The notes beneath the pieces were generated by a model that was given only the letters and a program-made list of their open reading frames with translations, had not been told where the DNA came from and searched no databases. Shown piece by piece: positions 26,067 to 33,845 of a stretch of 36,014 nucleotides of DNA; the first letter of the stretch is position 1; the number at the start of each line of letters is the position of its first letter. The position numbers were made by a program, and so were the translations under genes. Source of the stretch: Phycisphaerales bacterium (GTDB taxonomy: Bacteria > Planctomycetota > Phycisphaerae > Phycisphaerales > UBA1924); the NCBI GenBank assembly GCA_022843045.1, contig JALHOJ010000047.1:1-36014 (forward strand), given 5' to 3'.

Positions 26067-26138
26067 CGGGGGGAGTTTAGGTGGTGGGGACGAATTGAGG
26101 AATGGAGCGAGCGGGGCGATCGGGAGAGGAAGGGCAGG

Positions 26139-26266
26139 GAAGAGTGACCGCGGATTTTCGCGGATTGCGCGGATATAGACAGAAACCCATGTCTTGAGAT
26201 CCACGTCAATCCGCGCAAATCCGCGGCCACTCTTCTCTTCGTGTTTTCCGTGAACTCCGTGGTGAA
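26139..26266. repeat. Long inverted repeat family, partial copy with conserved loop
   Basis: The left arm is shortened (26139-26174), the loop (26175-26198) contains CAGAAACCCATGTCTTGA, and the right arm (26199-26266) is full length and ends GGTGAA. Loop and right arm match the complete copy at 8106-8264. The outer half of the left arm (CACGGAG units) is missing. Confidence 0.8.
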
Positions 26267-26327
26267 CTCGAAGGCACGTGGCGTGCGACGCATCCTGACG
26301 GGCGTGTTTCGTGACGCAGACGCAAGT

Positions 26328-27392
26328 TCATGCGCCGATGTAGCGGGCGTAGAGCGAGCGGGCGCGGGCGGGGTCGGTGGTGCCTCGGACGATCGCTCGG
26401 CCGTCGGCGAAGATGGTGAAGCGGGTGGTGGGCAGATCGGCGGGATCAAAACGCAGCATCACGCCCGAGCGGGCGACGCCGCCCCAGGGTTCAAGGCGCT
26501 GTGCCAGCAGCGCGAGGTCGAGGGCGGAATGCCCGGCGACTTGCACGGAGTTCTGACCGCAGAGTCGGGCGAGTTCATCGTCGGCGGGGGCGTTCAGGAA
26601 GTCGAAGACGCGCTGGCCGCAGCAGGGGCACGCGGGATCGGGCCTGGGGATCGCGATGCGCGTGCGGCGGTTGGTCCAGAGATCGAAACTGAGGACCGAG
26701 TGTGACAAGCGAGCTTCGTTGCCCGTCAGGATCTTGATCGCATCCGCGACCTGCGCTCCGGCGACGATCTGCACCGCTGGCGCGAGCACGCCTGCCGTGT
26801 CGCAGGTCGCAAGGCTGCTGGGATCGGGCGGCGTGGGCAAGAGGCAGCGCAGGCATCCGGTCTGGCCAGGAATGAACGTTGCTTGCGTGCCCGCGCCGGC
26901 GACCACGCCTGCGTAGCAGAAGGGAATCTGGAACTTCACTGCGATGTCGTTGAGCAGGAAGCGGGTCGCGAAGTTGTCGGTGCCATCGATGATCAACGAA
27001 GGCTTCGCGCCAGTGGCTTGGTCGCAGCCGAGCAGTCGCAGCGCGTTCGCGCTGGTGAGGTCGGCCGCGAGCGGGCGGATCGCGACTTCACTGTTGATCG
27101 CGGCGAGGCGAGCCGCGGCGGCTTCGACCTTGGGCAGGCCCGCGCGAGCGTCGGCTTCGGTGTACAGGCATTGGCGCTGCAGGTTGGTCAGTTCGACGAC
27201 GTCGCGGTCAAGCAGCGCGAGGCATCCGCCCGCGGCGGCCAGCCCCGCACCCGCACGCGTCAGCATTTCGGTGCTTGCGCAGCCAAGGGCGCCCACGCCC
27301 ACGATGACCACGCGAGCGGCGGCGAGGCGGGCCTGGCCTTGGTCGCCGATGCCCGGGAGGACGATTTGGCGCTGGTAGCGCGAAGGGGTCAC
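26328..27392 (-). CDS. ThiF/MoeB/HesA-family E1-like adenylyltransferase
   Basis: A 354-residue protein starting at GTG 27392. It has the E1 fold features in order: RYQRQIVLPGIGDQGQ (5-20), nucleotide loop VGVGALG (31-37), DRDVVELTNLQRQ (62-74), IIDGTDNFATR (134-144), and two zinc CxxC pairs (CLRC and CPCC). It would adenylate the C-terminal Gly-Gly of a ubiquitin-like sulfur carrier (ThiS or MoaD) for thiamine or molybdopterin synthesis. The C-terminal ~70 residues end RGTTDPARARSLYARYIGA and are not a rhodanese domain. It starts three bases after the stop of the B12-GTPase gene, so the two share a transcript. No ThiS or MoaD gene is near, so the pathway is open. Confidence 0.9.
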   Translation of the reverse strand: MTPSRYQRQIVLPGIGDQGQARLAAARVVIVGVGALGCASTEMLTRAGAGLAAAGGCLALLDRDVVELTNLQRQCLYTEADARAGLPKVEAAAARLAAINSEVAIRPLAADLTSANALRLLGCDQATGAKPSLIIDGTDNFATRFLLNDIAVKFQIPFCYAGVVAGAGTQATFIPGQTGCLRCLLPTPPDPSSLATCDTAGVLAPAVQIVAGAQVADAIKILTGNEARLSHSVLSFDLWTNRRTRIAIPRPDPACPCCGQRVFDFLNAPADDELARLCGQNSVQVAGHSALDLALLAQRLEPWGGVARSGVMLRFDPADLPTTRFTIFADGRAIVRGTTDPARARSLYARYIGA

Positions 27393-27395
27393 GCC

Positions 27396-28565
27396 TTACG
27401 CCCCCATCAGCGTCGCGAGCAACTCTGGCACGCCTTGGCCCTTGGTCGCGATGGTTTCCACAATCGCCCGCCGGCCGGCGATGTCGCGCAGGTCGCGGAT
27501 CAGTTCGTGTTCGCCCGGGTGGTCGGCCTTGTTGGCGACGAAGACGTTGGCGATTTCGAGCAGGCCGGCCTTGTCCATCTGCACGGCGTCGCCCATGCCT
27601 GGCGTCAGGACGACGGCGGTGGTATCGACGAACTTGCGGATGCGGGTTTCGTTCTGGCCCGCGCCGACGGTTTCGACGAAAAGCGTGTCGACGGTGTCGG
27701 TGCCTTCGAAGGCCCCGCCGATGAGCTCGATGATCTCGGGAAGGGCGTGGTAGTCCTCGCCTGAGATCGAAAGACTGCGGTAGTACACCGCTTCGTCGAG
27801 GTTGTTGAAGTCCACGCGGAGGCGGTCGCCCAGGAGCGCTCCGCTGGTGATCGGGCTCATGGGGTCAAAAGCGATGACGGCGCAGCGGCCTTGGAAGCCG
27901 CCTTCGCCTGCTTTGGCCCGGCGTGCAAACTCGCTCACCATCTGCGCCACCAGCGTGCTCTTGCCTGCGCCGGGGCTGCCCGTGACGCCCACCACGCGGC
28001 GGGGGCGACGGCGCTTGGCAGTGGGGCGGATGGGCTGATTGTCGTGGATCAGCGAGATATCGCGAGCCAACTGCGCGGCGGGCGTGGCGTGGGCGACGAC
28101 CTGCTGACGCAGCTTGGTGGCTTCCGCGACGGCTCGCACGATGTCCTCAAGGCCCGTGCCGGTGGTGAAGCACTTGGCGACGCCGGCCTCCGCGAGTTTG
28201 GGGAGATCTTCCTGGGGGAGGATGCCACCCATATAGACGGGCAAGTCGGGGCGGCCGAGCTTTCGGAGTTCGTCGACGAGCTTGGGCCCCAGCACAAGGT
28301 GGCTATTGGACATCATCGACGCGCAGATGACATCGCAATCTTCGTCGCGAGCCGAAATAGCGAGCGAGCGGGGCGTCTGCCACAGGCCCGAATAGATGAC
28401 GTGCACACCGGAGTCTCGCAGGGCCCGGGCGATGACTTTGACGCCCCGATCGTGGCCGTCTAGGCCCATTTTGCCGAGGAGCACGCGGGGGCGATGGGGA
28501 AGGTTCGCGCAGCGGTCCTTGCGCTCGAACTCGGTGGTGGGGGTGTTGAGGGTGTGGGAGGGCAT
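27396..28565 (-). CDS. Fusion of B12-binding domain and MeaB/ArgK-type G-protein chaperone
   Basis: A 389-residue protein. Residues ~25-155 are a mutase-type cobalamin-binding domain: GKMGLDGHDRG gives the DxHxxG motif (D36, H38, G41), with SGLWQTPRS, SMMSNSH and YMGGILPQED as in methylmalonyl-CoA mutase small domains. Residues ~190-385 are a MeaB G domain: VVGVTGSPGAGKSTLV (P-loop 196-204), DPMSPITSGALLGDRLR, ETVGAGQNE and VANKADH. MeaB proteins use GTP to load and protect B12 in acyl-CoA mutases. The order equals the first two parts of IcmF, but the mutase barrel is missing and none lies nearby. Start: ATG 28565 is preferred to ATG 28622, which lies beyond an octamer repeat. Confidence 0.9.
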   Translation of the reverse strand: MPSHTLNTPTTEFERKDRCANLPHRPRVLLGKMGLDGHDRGVKVIARALRDSGVHVIYSGLWQTPRSLAISARDEDCDVICASMMSNSHLVLGPKLVDELRKLGRPDLPVYMGGILPQEDLPKLAEAGVAKCFTTGTGLEDIVRAVAEATKLRQQVVAHATPAAQLARDISLIHDNQPIRPTAKRRRPRRVVGVTGSPGAGKSTLVAQMVSEFARRAKAGEGGFQGRCAVIAFDPMSPITSGALLGDRLRVDFNNLDEAVYYRSLSISGEDYHALPEIIELIGGAFEGTDTVDTLFVETVGAGQNETRIRKFVDTTAVVLTPGMGDAVQMDKAGLLEIANVFVANKADHPGEHELIRDLRDIAGRRAIVETIATKGQGVPELLATLMGA

Positions 28566-28568
28566 GGG

Positions 28569-28600
28569 GAAAGCGACACAGCGAGAAAGCGATAGAGCGA
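28569..28600. repeat. Octamer tandem repeat before the B12-GTPase gene
   Basis: Four 8-base units on the plus strand: GAAAGCGA, CACAGCGA, GAAAGCGA, TAGAGCGA. Read towards the minus-strand gene they are TCGCTNTN units. They are directly upstream of ATG 28565 and in inverted orientation to the array at 28716-28755. Confidence 0.75.
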
Positions 28601-28715
28601 AAAAATAAGGGGTGCGAGGCATTGTATCTGGGGAAGGGGCAGGTGCGAAGTGTGTTTGAGCGTGGCCGTTTCGGCTTCGGCTTGCCCTGTATAGTGCAAA
28701 GTCGGGACGGGCCAG

Positions 28716-28755
28716 TATCGCTGTATCGCTTCATCGCTTTATCGCTGTATCCCTA
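28716..28755. repeat. Octamer tandem repeat before the VUT transporter gene
   Basis: Five 8-base units: TATCGCTG, TATCGCTT, CATCGCTT, TATCGCTG, TATCCCTA, ending six bases before ATG 28762. They take the place where a ribosome-binding site would normally be. The same core (TCGCT every eight bases) occurs in the mirror array at 28569-28600. Confidence 0.8.
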
Positions 28756-28761
28756 CTCCCC

Positions 28762-29553
28762 ATGCACCCCCCCTCCACACCAGCCCCCTCGCTCAACCTC
28801 GGCTACGGCCCCGCGACGCTCAATCGGCAGGCGTTGGTGTATACGTGGCTGGTGGCGCTCTCCGCGACGACGCTGGTGGTCGCGAACATGATCGGCGTGC
28901 GTCTGTTTAGTTACGGCTTGCCGTTCTCGTACTCGCTGCCTTGGGACCCGAAGACCACGATCACGTCGATTGATCACACCTGCGGGCTGATTCTCTTTCC
29001 GCTGACGTTTCTGATCACCGACTTGCTCAATGAGTACTTCGGCAAGAAGGCCGCACGGCGGGCGGTGGTCATCTCGTTCGCGATGGCGCTGGTCACCTTC
29101 CTGGCCATCAAGGGGGCTGACGCGATGCCTCGCCTTGATCAAGCATGGAACATTCCAGAAGCTGCTTTCGACGCGATCTTTACTTCGGCTGCAGCGGTGA
29201 TGTTCTTTGCGTCCATGATGGCCTACTTCATTGGGAACATCTGTGACATCGCGATGTTCGCATGGATCAAGCGCATGACGGGGGGAAAGCTGATTTGGCT
29301 CCGCGCGACCGGCAGCACGGTGGGCAGTCAGTTGATCGACAGTTTCGTGGTCTGCTATCTCGCGTTCAAGCTCGGGCGCGAGATGTTCCCGGATCCCAAC
29401 CTCGTGCCCATCACGTGGGCGGAAGTGATCAAGTTCGGGCTGACGAGCTATCTGCTCAAGTTCGTGATCGCGGTGTCGCTGACGCCCTTGATCTACGCGG
29501 GGCGCGCGTTCATCAAGCGGGTGTGGGGGTTGCAGCCGCTGCCGCCGGAGTGA
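28762..29553 (+). CDS. VUT/YhhQ-family transporter (queuosine precursor type)
   Basis: A 263-residue inner-membrane protein with about six hydrophobic segments. Family signatures are ATTLVVANMIGVRLF near the first helix, LILFPLTFLITDLLNEYFGK and the following RRAVVISFAMALVTFLAI, then FIGNICDIAMFAWIKR and LRATGSTVGSQLIDSFVV. E. coli YhhQ imports the queuosine precursors preQ0/preQ1; that substrate is inferred here from family membership. No queuosine genes are adjacent. There is no Shine-Dalgarno sequence: the octamer repeat occupies the leader. Confidence 0.9.
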   Translation: MHPPSTPAPSLNLGYGPATLNRQALVYTWLVALSATTLVVANMIGVRLFSYGLPFSYSLPWDPKTTITSIDHTCGLILFPLTFLITDLLNEYFGKKAARRAVVISFAMALVTFLAIKGADAMPRLDQAWNIPEAAFDAIFTSAAAVMFFASMMAYFIGNICDIAMFAWIKRMTGGKLIWLRATGSTVGSQLIDSFVVCYLAFKLGREMFPDPNLVPITWAEVIKFGLTSYLLKFVIAVSLTPLIYAGRAFIKRVWGLQPLPPE

Positions 29554-29606
29554 GGAAGAAGAGAAGCAGAGACGGAGAGACGAAGTGGAAGGCGGCGGAC
29601 GCGTCG

Positions 29607-30491
29607 TCAAGCGTTTGGGAGGGAGTTCGTCAGGTCCCACAACGAGCGGGGCATGGGTAGGGGAGCTTGCCGCGCGGGGCGCGGGTTGCTTGTGGGCTTT
29701 ATGTCGATCCAGGGTGTGGGGCCGTCCCAGTTTGCGATGGTGCACGCCGGCGCGTCTGCGTCCTTTGTCCAGTCGTGGGCCCGCAGCGCGATGTCGGGCG
29801 TGTTGCATTCGAGGCTCAGGTGCAGCAGCAGCACGTGGCTTTGCGGGGCGATGTCGCGCACGAGCTTGGCCGATTGTTGATTCGAAAGGTGTCCCGCGCC
29901 GCCCATGATGCGATCCTTGAGGAACTGGGGGCGATTGCTGGCCAGTTGCATCCGCGGGCAGTAGTTGGACTCGACGGCGAGCACGTCCACGCCCTGGAGG
30001 TGCTGGATCAGGTCGCGCGTGGGGCTGCCGATGTCGGTGGCGAAGCCGAGAGAGGTTGGCCGAGCCGCTGCGTCCGCCGGGCGTTGTTCGATGCGAAACG
30101 CCGCGGTGCCCAGATCATCGTGGGCATTGAGCACCGGTCGCACGACGACGCCCGGAGCGATCTCGAAGTCGTCGTTGAACAGATTCGTCCGCAAGTACGT
30201 CAACCCCGCGCGATCGGCCCGTCCGCGGTGCGAGCGGTGCACGTGCACCGTCGTCGCTTCGGGCATCGCCGCGAGCCAGCCGCTGTGCCAGTGATCATGA
30301 TCCAGGTGCGTGAGCAGCACGCCCTCGATCGGCACGCGCGCAAGGCCGACCTCCGCCAGCAACGCATGCGTCTTTCGGGGCGAGAGCCCGGCATCGATCA
30401 GAAAAAGTCGACGAGCGTCTCCATCATCTACCACCAACGCGGACGCGTTGCCTCGGCTGCTCGAAGACAAGTTGGAAAGCTGAAAGCTCAC
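29607..30491 (-). CDS. MBL-fold metallohydrolase (YycJ/WalJ-like)
   Basis: About 294 residues. The opening LSNLSSSSRGNASALVV corresponds to the SGSSGN start of YycJ-type hydrolases; the metal motif THLDHDHWHSG fits HxHxDH-type zinc sites, with later ligands in NAHDD, FATDIG and the HLSNQQ region. YycJ relatives are probable exonucleases or phosphodiesterases; activity here is not established. The start is uncertain: GTG 30491 gives MSFQLSNLSSSS and fits the first strand, but no ribosome site is present and the leader is built of AGCTTTCAGC-like repeats; TTG 30548 is an alternative. Downstream, it converges with the VUT gene. Confidence 0.85.
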   Translation of the reverse strand: MSFQLSNLSSSSRGNASALVVDDGDARRLFLIDAGLSPRKTHALLAEVGLARVPIEGVLLTHLDHDHWHSGWLAAMPEATTVHVHRSHRGRADRAGLTYLRTNLFNDDFEIAPGVVVRPVLNAHDDLGTAAFRIEQRPADAAARPTSLGFATDIGSPTRDLIQHLQGVDVLAVESNYCPRMQLASNRPQFLKDRIMGGAGHLSNQQSAKLVRDIAPQSHVLLLHLSLECNTPDIALRAHDWTKDADAPACTIANWDGPTPWIDIKPTSNPRPARQAPLPMPRSLWDLTNSLPNA

Positions 30492-30569
30492 AGCTGAAAA
30501 CTGAAATGAACGGGTTGCGATACCACCCAGACGATCGTTCGCGCTCAACGTTCACGTCACTCCAAACCA

Positions 30570-30650
30570 AATCCGCGCCAATCCGCGAAAATCCGCGGCC
30601 ACTCTTCTCTCCGTGCAAACTCCGTGGCTCCCCGTGGCCCTCCGTGGTGA
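30570..30650. repeat. Dispersed repeat family, single-arm copy
   Basis: Matches the right arm of the inverted repeat at 8196-8264: AATCCGCG units followed by GGCCACTCTTCTCTCCGTG and CTCCGTGGTGA. It lacks the loop and the other arm. It ends four bases before the complement of the lpxA stop codon. Confidence 0.75.
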
Positions 30651-30653
30651 TTC

Positions 30654-31469
30654 TCACGCGTGGGCCGGCTCATCCTCTTCGGCCATTCGCGCCGGCGCGA
30701 TGCCGCGCTTGGTTGGTGCTGCCAGGAAGTCATAAAACTCCTTGACGAATGCGCTCTCCTTCGAGATCGGCTCGACCGCCGCCAGCATCGCCTCGCGCGG
30801 TTGGCGCACGCCCAGTCCCACGCGGAACGCCTTCCGCAGCAGTGTGATGTCCTCGCGCGGCACGCCGTTGCGGCGCAAGCCCACCGCGTTCAGCCCCGCC
30901 ACCGTGTTTCTCGCTCCGGCGATGCAGAACGGCGGCACGTCCATGGCCACCGCGACCAACCCCGAAATCATCGCCAGTCGCCCGATCCGCACGAACTGAT
31001 GCACCGCCGCCGCGCCGCCCATCGTCACGTTGTTCCCGACCGTCACATGCCCCGCGAGCAGCACGCCGTTCACCATCGTGATGTTGTCGCCGATGACCAC
31101 ATCATGCCCCAAGTGCGAGTTGACCATCAGGAAGCAGTTGTCGCCGACGGTGGTCGGATGCTCCATCTTGCTCGCGGCGTGAATCGTGACGTGCTCGCGA
31201 ATCAGGCAGTTCTTCCCGATGCGGACGCCTGGCGTGTCCATGCCGATCTTGAACTTGACGTCCTGTGGCGGAAACCCGATGCACGCGCCGGGATAGAGCG
31301 TGGTCCCTTCGCCGATCTCGACAGGACCTTGGATGGTGACACCGTTGAGGAGGGTGACTCCCGCAGCGAGCTTGACGCGGCCATCGAGGACGCAGTGGGG
31401 ACCGATGGTGACGTTGTCGGCGAGTTCAACGTGCTTGCCGAGAATGGCGGAGGAGTGGACCGAGAGCAT
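30654..31469 (-). CDS. lpxA: UDP-N-acetylglucosamine acyltransferase LpxA
   Basis: A 271-residue left-handed beta-helix protein, normal for the family. Hexapeptide repeats run from the start (VHSSAILGKHVELADNVTIG) to about residue 190. Key blocks are GFPPQDVKFK, NCLIREHVTIH, NSHLGHDVVIGD (catalytic-His region) and VHQFVRIGRLAMISG, followed by the helical C-terminal domain (DITLLRKAFRV). It transfers a 3-hydroxyacyl chain from ACP to UDP-GlcNAc, the first step of lipid A synthesis, which implies an LPS-type outer membrane. Other lpx genes are not in the window. A strong hairpin terminator of the upstream gene sits 15 bases before its ATG, so its promoter must be very close or overlap that hairpin. 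Confidence 0.95.
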   Translation of the reverse strand: MLSVHSSAILGKHVELADNVTIGPHCVLDGRVKLAAGVTLLNGVTIQGPVEIGEGTTLYPGACIGFPPQDVKFKIGMDTPGVRIGKNCLIREHVTIHAASKMEHPTTVGDNCFLMVNSHLGHDVVIGDNITMVNGVLLAGHVTVGNNVTMGGAAAVHQFVRIGRLAMISGLVAVAMDVPPFCIAGARNTVAGLNAVGLRRNGVPREDITLLRKAFRVGLGVRQPREAMLAAVEPISKESAFVKEFYDFLAAPTKRGIAPARMAEEDEPAHA

Positions 31470-31483
31470 GCAAAAGTGTAGAA

Positions 31484-31518
31484 CGAGCGGGCGACTCGAA
31501 GAGTGAGTCGCCCGCTCG
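31484..31518 (-). terminator. Rho-independent-type terminator after the dockerin gene, just before lpxA
   Basis: On the minus strand: perfect 14-bp stem CGAGCGGGCGACTC/GAGTCGCCCGCTCG, 7-base loop ACTCTTC, followed by TTCTACACTTTT. It lies 60 bases after the stop codon of the 31578-33719 gene and 15 bases upstream of the lpxA start. Confidence 0.75.
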
Positions 31519-31577
31519 ATTCGAGAGGAAGATCGAATGCGGATTGTCGGGTCAGGACTTCAGGAGTCGGCGCGGCA

Positions 31578-33719
31578 TCACGTTCCGCAGGGCGTGCAAG
31601 GGCCTTCGCTGAAGACCAACAGGAAGGCGTCCAGGTCGCAGGGATCAAACAGCGATCCATCGTTGTTGAAGTCAACGTCATTGCAGGTAGCGGATTCGGG
31701 AATGCACGCTCCCTCGCTGAAGACCGAGAAGAAAGCGTCGACATCGGTGGGGTCGAACAGGCTGCCGTCGTTGTTGAAGTCGATGGAGTCGCAGACCAGA
31801 GTGTCCGCGTTGCGAGTGACGCGATACGCGGTCGCCCAACCGCCTCCAGCAGGGTTCCACAGGACGCCCTGCGGCATCGCGTAGACGATGCCCAGGCCTG
31901 ACGCGTCTTCAAGCGAATCGGCGAAGAAGCAGTTCTCGATCCCCTGCGAGAGCGGACCGCCATTGAGCAACTGGTTGATCGTGATGATGCCCCGCGCGGC
32001 GCTCCATGCGAACGCGCGCTGAGCCACGATCTGGGTTCCCTGATACTCGAGGAAGTAGCCGGTGAGCACGCCGTCGTTGCTCATGCCCAGCGGAAGTGCC
32101 ACGGCATCGCCCGCGCTTGATTGGTTGAAGACGAGGTTGGTCTGGGTGCGGGTTGTGGTGTCGTACACCCACAACGTGCGACCGGAGCCAATGTCAAATT
32201 GGTCTCGCCCGTTGTAGCGGTACGAAACGCCAAACACACTCCCCGCCTCAGACGCGCCGTAAATCTCGCTGCGCTGGAAGCTATCCGAACTGGTGTGCAG
32301 CGCGTCGAAGATGCCAAGTCGAATCGTCTGCCCCTGCGAGAAGCCGGGAGAAGGCGGCAGCCACACCCAGTTAGATTGGCCCGTGCGATCAAAGATCGAG
32401 TTTCCCAGACGATCGGAGTATCCCGCGATCGCCCCGTTTGGAAGCGTGAAGACCGGGAAACCGTCGCGCTCGCCATTGGGCCCGGTGTGTTCCTCATCCC
32501 GCAATCCGATCTCGAGGCTGCCTTCGGTGGGCGTCCAGGACCAGGAGCTGCGTCCGTCGATGAAGCCGCCAAGATCGAGGAAGAGTTGGGAGTAACCTGC
32601 AATCCGCAGCGGTCCTGTCACGCGATACGTCGTGGGCTCTGACCGCTGAAACCCGTCCGCGCGGGTGTGGTCGGCTCCCCTCAGGCCTATCAGTTCTGGC
32701 GTCGTCGTCCCGGCCCGAGCGATCCACGCGTCGCGGCCGACGTCCGCAGTGGCATCAAAGAACGTCCACGAGGCTCCGATTCGGTCGCCAGCCTCGGTGG
32801 GTGAGGTCGTATACGCGTACTCAGTCCCGTCAAAGCCGAGGTAGCGTTGGCCCTGCGGACCGATCCGCTGCGTGCCCGTCGCCTGCGTCCACGACCACGC
32901 GGCTTGGCCCTTCTCGGCGCCGAACGCATCGAAGCGATAGGAGATTCCCACGACCAGCCCGGAGTTGTTCATCGCGCGGGGCTCGTGGCGCTGAAAGCCG
33001 TCGAACGGTCGCACATAGTCGGTGCCGGGCAAGTCCAGGATCGTGGGATTGCTTCCAGCAATCTGAATCCACGCGCTGGACGGCGGCAGCACGCCCGCCA
33101 GCAGCGTGTCTGGCTCGTAGCGGCGTGACCAGCCGATGACCCGTCCCGAGTCATCGATGCTGATGGGCTGCGAGTATTCCTCGTTGACAGGACTGCTGAA
33201 CAAGCCTTGCGCGAGGTTGCCCGTCAGGCCTACACGCTGGGTGCCCAGGATCGGGTCCCAGCGCCATGCTGTCCGACCGTTCTCAAACGCTCCGTCGTAG
33301 CGAGTCGAGAACCCGATGGACTGACCGAGGGCATTGACCGAGGTGTTTCGAGAAGCGGTCAATCCGACTGCTATTCCGACATCGCTGTTCTGGACGCCTT
33401 CGCTGCTGGTGTGGATCGCGTCGAAGAATCCGATGCGGCGCAGGGGCTGTGACAAGGTGCTGGCCCAGGCCGTGCTGCCAGTGAACTCGCTGCCTTGATA
33501 GCGCTCGGAGATTCCCACGATCAGCCCGTCGCTCGCGAGCAGCGAACCACGCGCGGGCGATTGCTGCTGACCGTCATTGCGAGTGTGAATCGCGTCGGTG
33601 TAGCCCAGTCGCTGGGCTGTCCATTCGTTCTGGGACCATTGGGCGAGCGCGTGGTTGCCGCTGGACGAAAGGCCCGCGAGCAAGAGAAGGGATCGAATCG
33701 AACGTGCGGTGGTGGACAT
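31578..33719 (-). CDS. Secreted repeat protein with twin C-terminal dockerin-like repeats
   Basis: A 713-residue protein. ATG 33719 has GGAG upstream and starts a signal peptide (MSTTARSIRSLLLLAGLSSSGNHALAQ). The body, ~residues 30-620, is made of about eight irregular repeats of 60-75 residues with the pattern IG..DA.HT..DGFQ.SEP...G.V.G.S.RY.G...GR.AW.W, a beta-rich propeller-like layout. The C-terminus has two cysteine-framed units, CDSIDFNNDGSLFDP...CIP and CNDVDFNNDGSLFDP...CTPCGT; the DFNNDGSLFD loops fit EF-hand-like calcium sites of dockerins (GC-type dockerin of planctomycetes). The dockerin pair probably attaches it to a cell-surface or extracellular partner; ligand unknown. Confidence 0.87.
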   Translation of the reverse strand: MSTTARSIRSLLLLAGLSSSGNHALAQWSQNEWTAQRLGYTDAIHTRNDGQQQSPARGSLLASDGLIVGISERYQGSEFTGSTAWASTLSQPLRRIGFFDAIHTSSEGVQNSDVGIAVGLTASRNTSVNALGQSIGFSTRYDGAFENGRTAWRWDPILGTQRVGLTGNLAQGLFSSPVNEEYSQPISIDDSGRVIGWSRRYEPDTLLAGVLPPSSAWIQIAGSNPTILDLPGTDYVRPFDGFQRHEPRAMNNSGLVVGISYRFDAFGAEKGQAAWSWTQATGTQRIGPQGQRYLGFDGTEYAYTTSPTEAGDRIGASWTFFDATADVGRDAWIARAGTTTPELIGLRGADHTRADGFQRSEPTTYRVTGPLRIAGYSQLFLDLGGFIDGRSSWSWTPTEGSLEIGLRDEEHTGPNGERDGFPVFTLPNGAIAGYSDRLGNSIFDRTGQSNWVWLPPSPGFSQGQTIRLGIFDALHTSSDSFQRSEIYGASEAGSVFGVSYRYNGRDQFDIGSGRTLWVYDTTTRTQTNLVFNQSSAGDAVALPLGMSNDGVLTGYFLEYQGTQIVAQRAFAWSAARGIITINQLLNGGPLSQGIENCFFADSLEDASGLGIVYAMPQGVLWNPAGGGWATAYRVTRNADTLVCDSIDFNNDGSLFDPTDVDAFFSVFSEGACIPESATCNDVDFNNDGSLFDPCDLDAFLLVFSEGPCTPCGT

Positions 33720-33787
33720 GCGAGGCTCCAGAAAGTCGCCGCATGAGATTCGACCACCGATCGAAGCAGTTTCAACATTTGGCAAGT

Positions 33788-33800
33788 TTCTCTCAGAGAA
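33788..33800. promoter_or_regulatory. Palindrome in a divergent promoter region, candidate operator
   Basis: TTCTCT-C-AGAGAA is a perfect palindrome with six-base arms. It sits in the 126-bp gap between the divergent dockerin gene (start 33719) and the HTH-like gene (start 33846). The gap is more AT-rich than its surroundings. Operator function is inferred from position only. Confidence 0.35.
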
Positions 33801-33845
33801 TTTCTACTCGGCTCATGTTTGGGCCGGCCTTGCTACTATGTTTGC

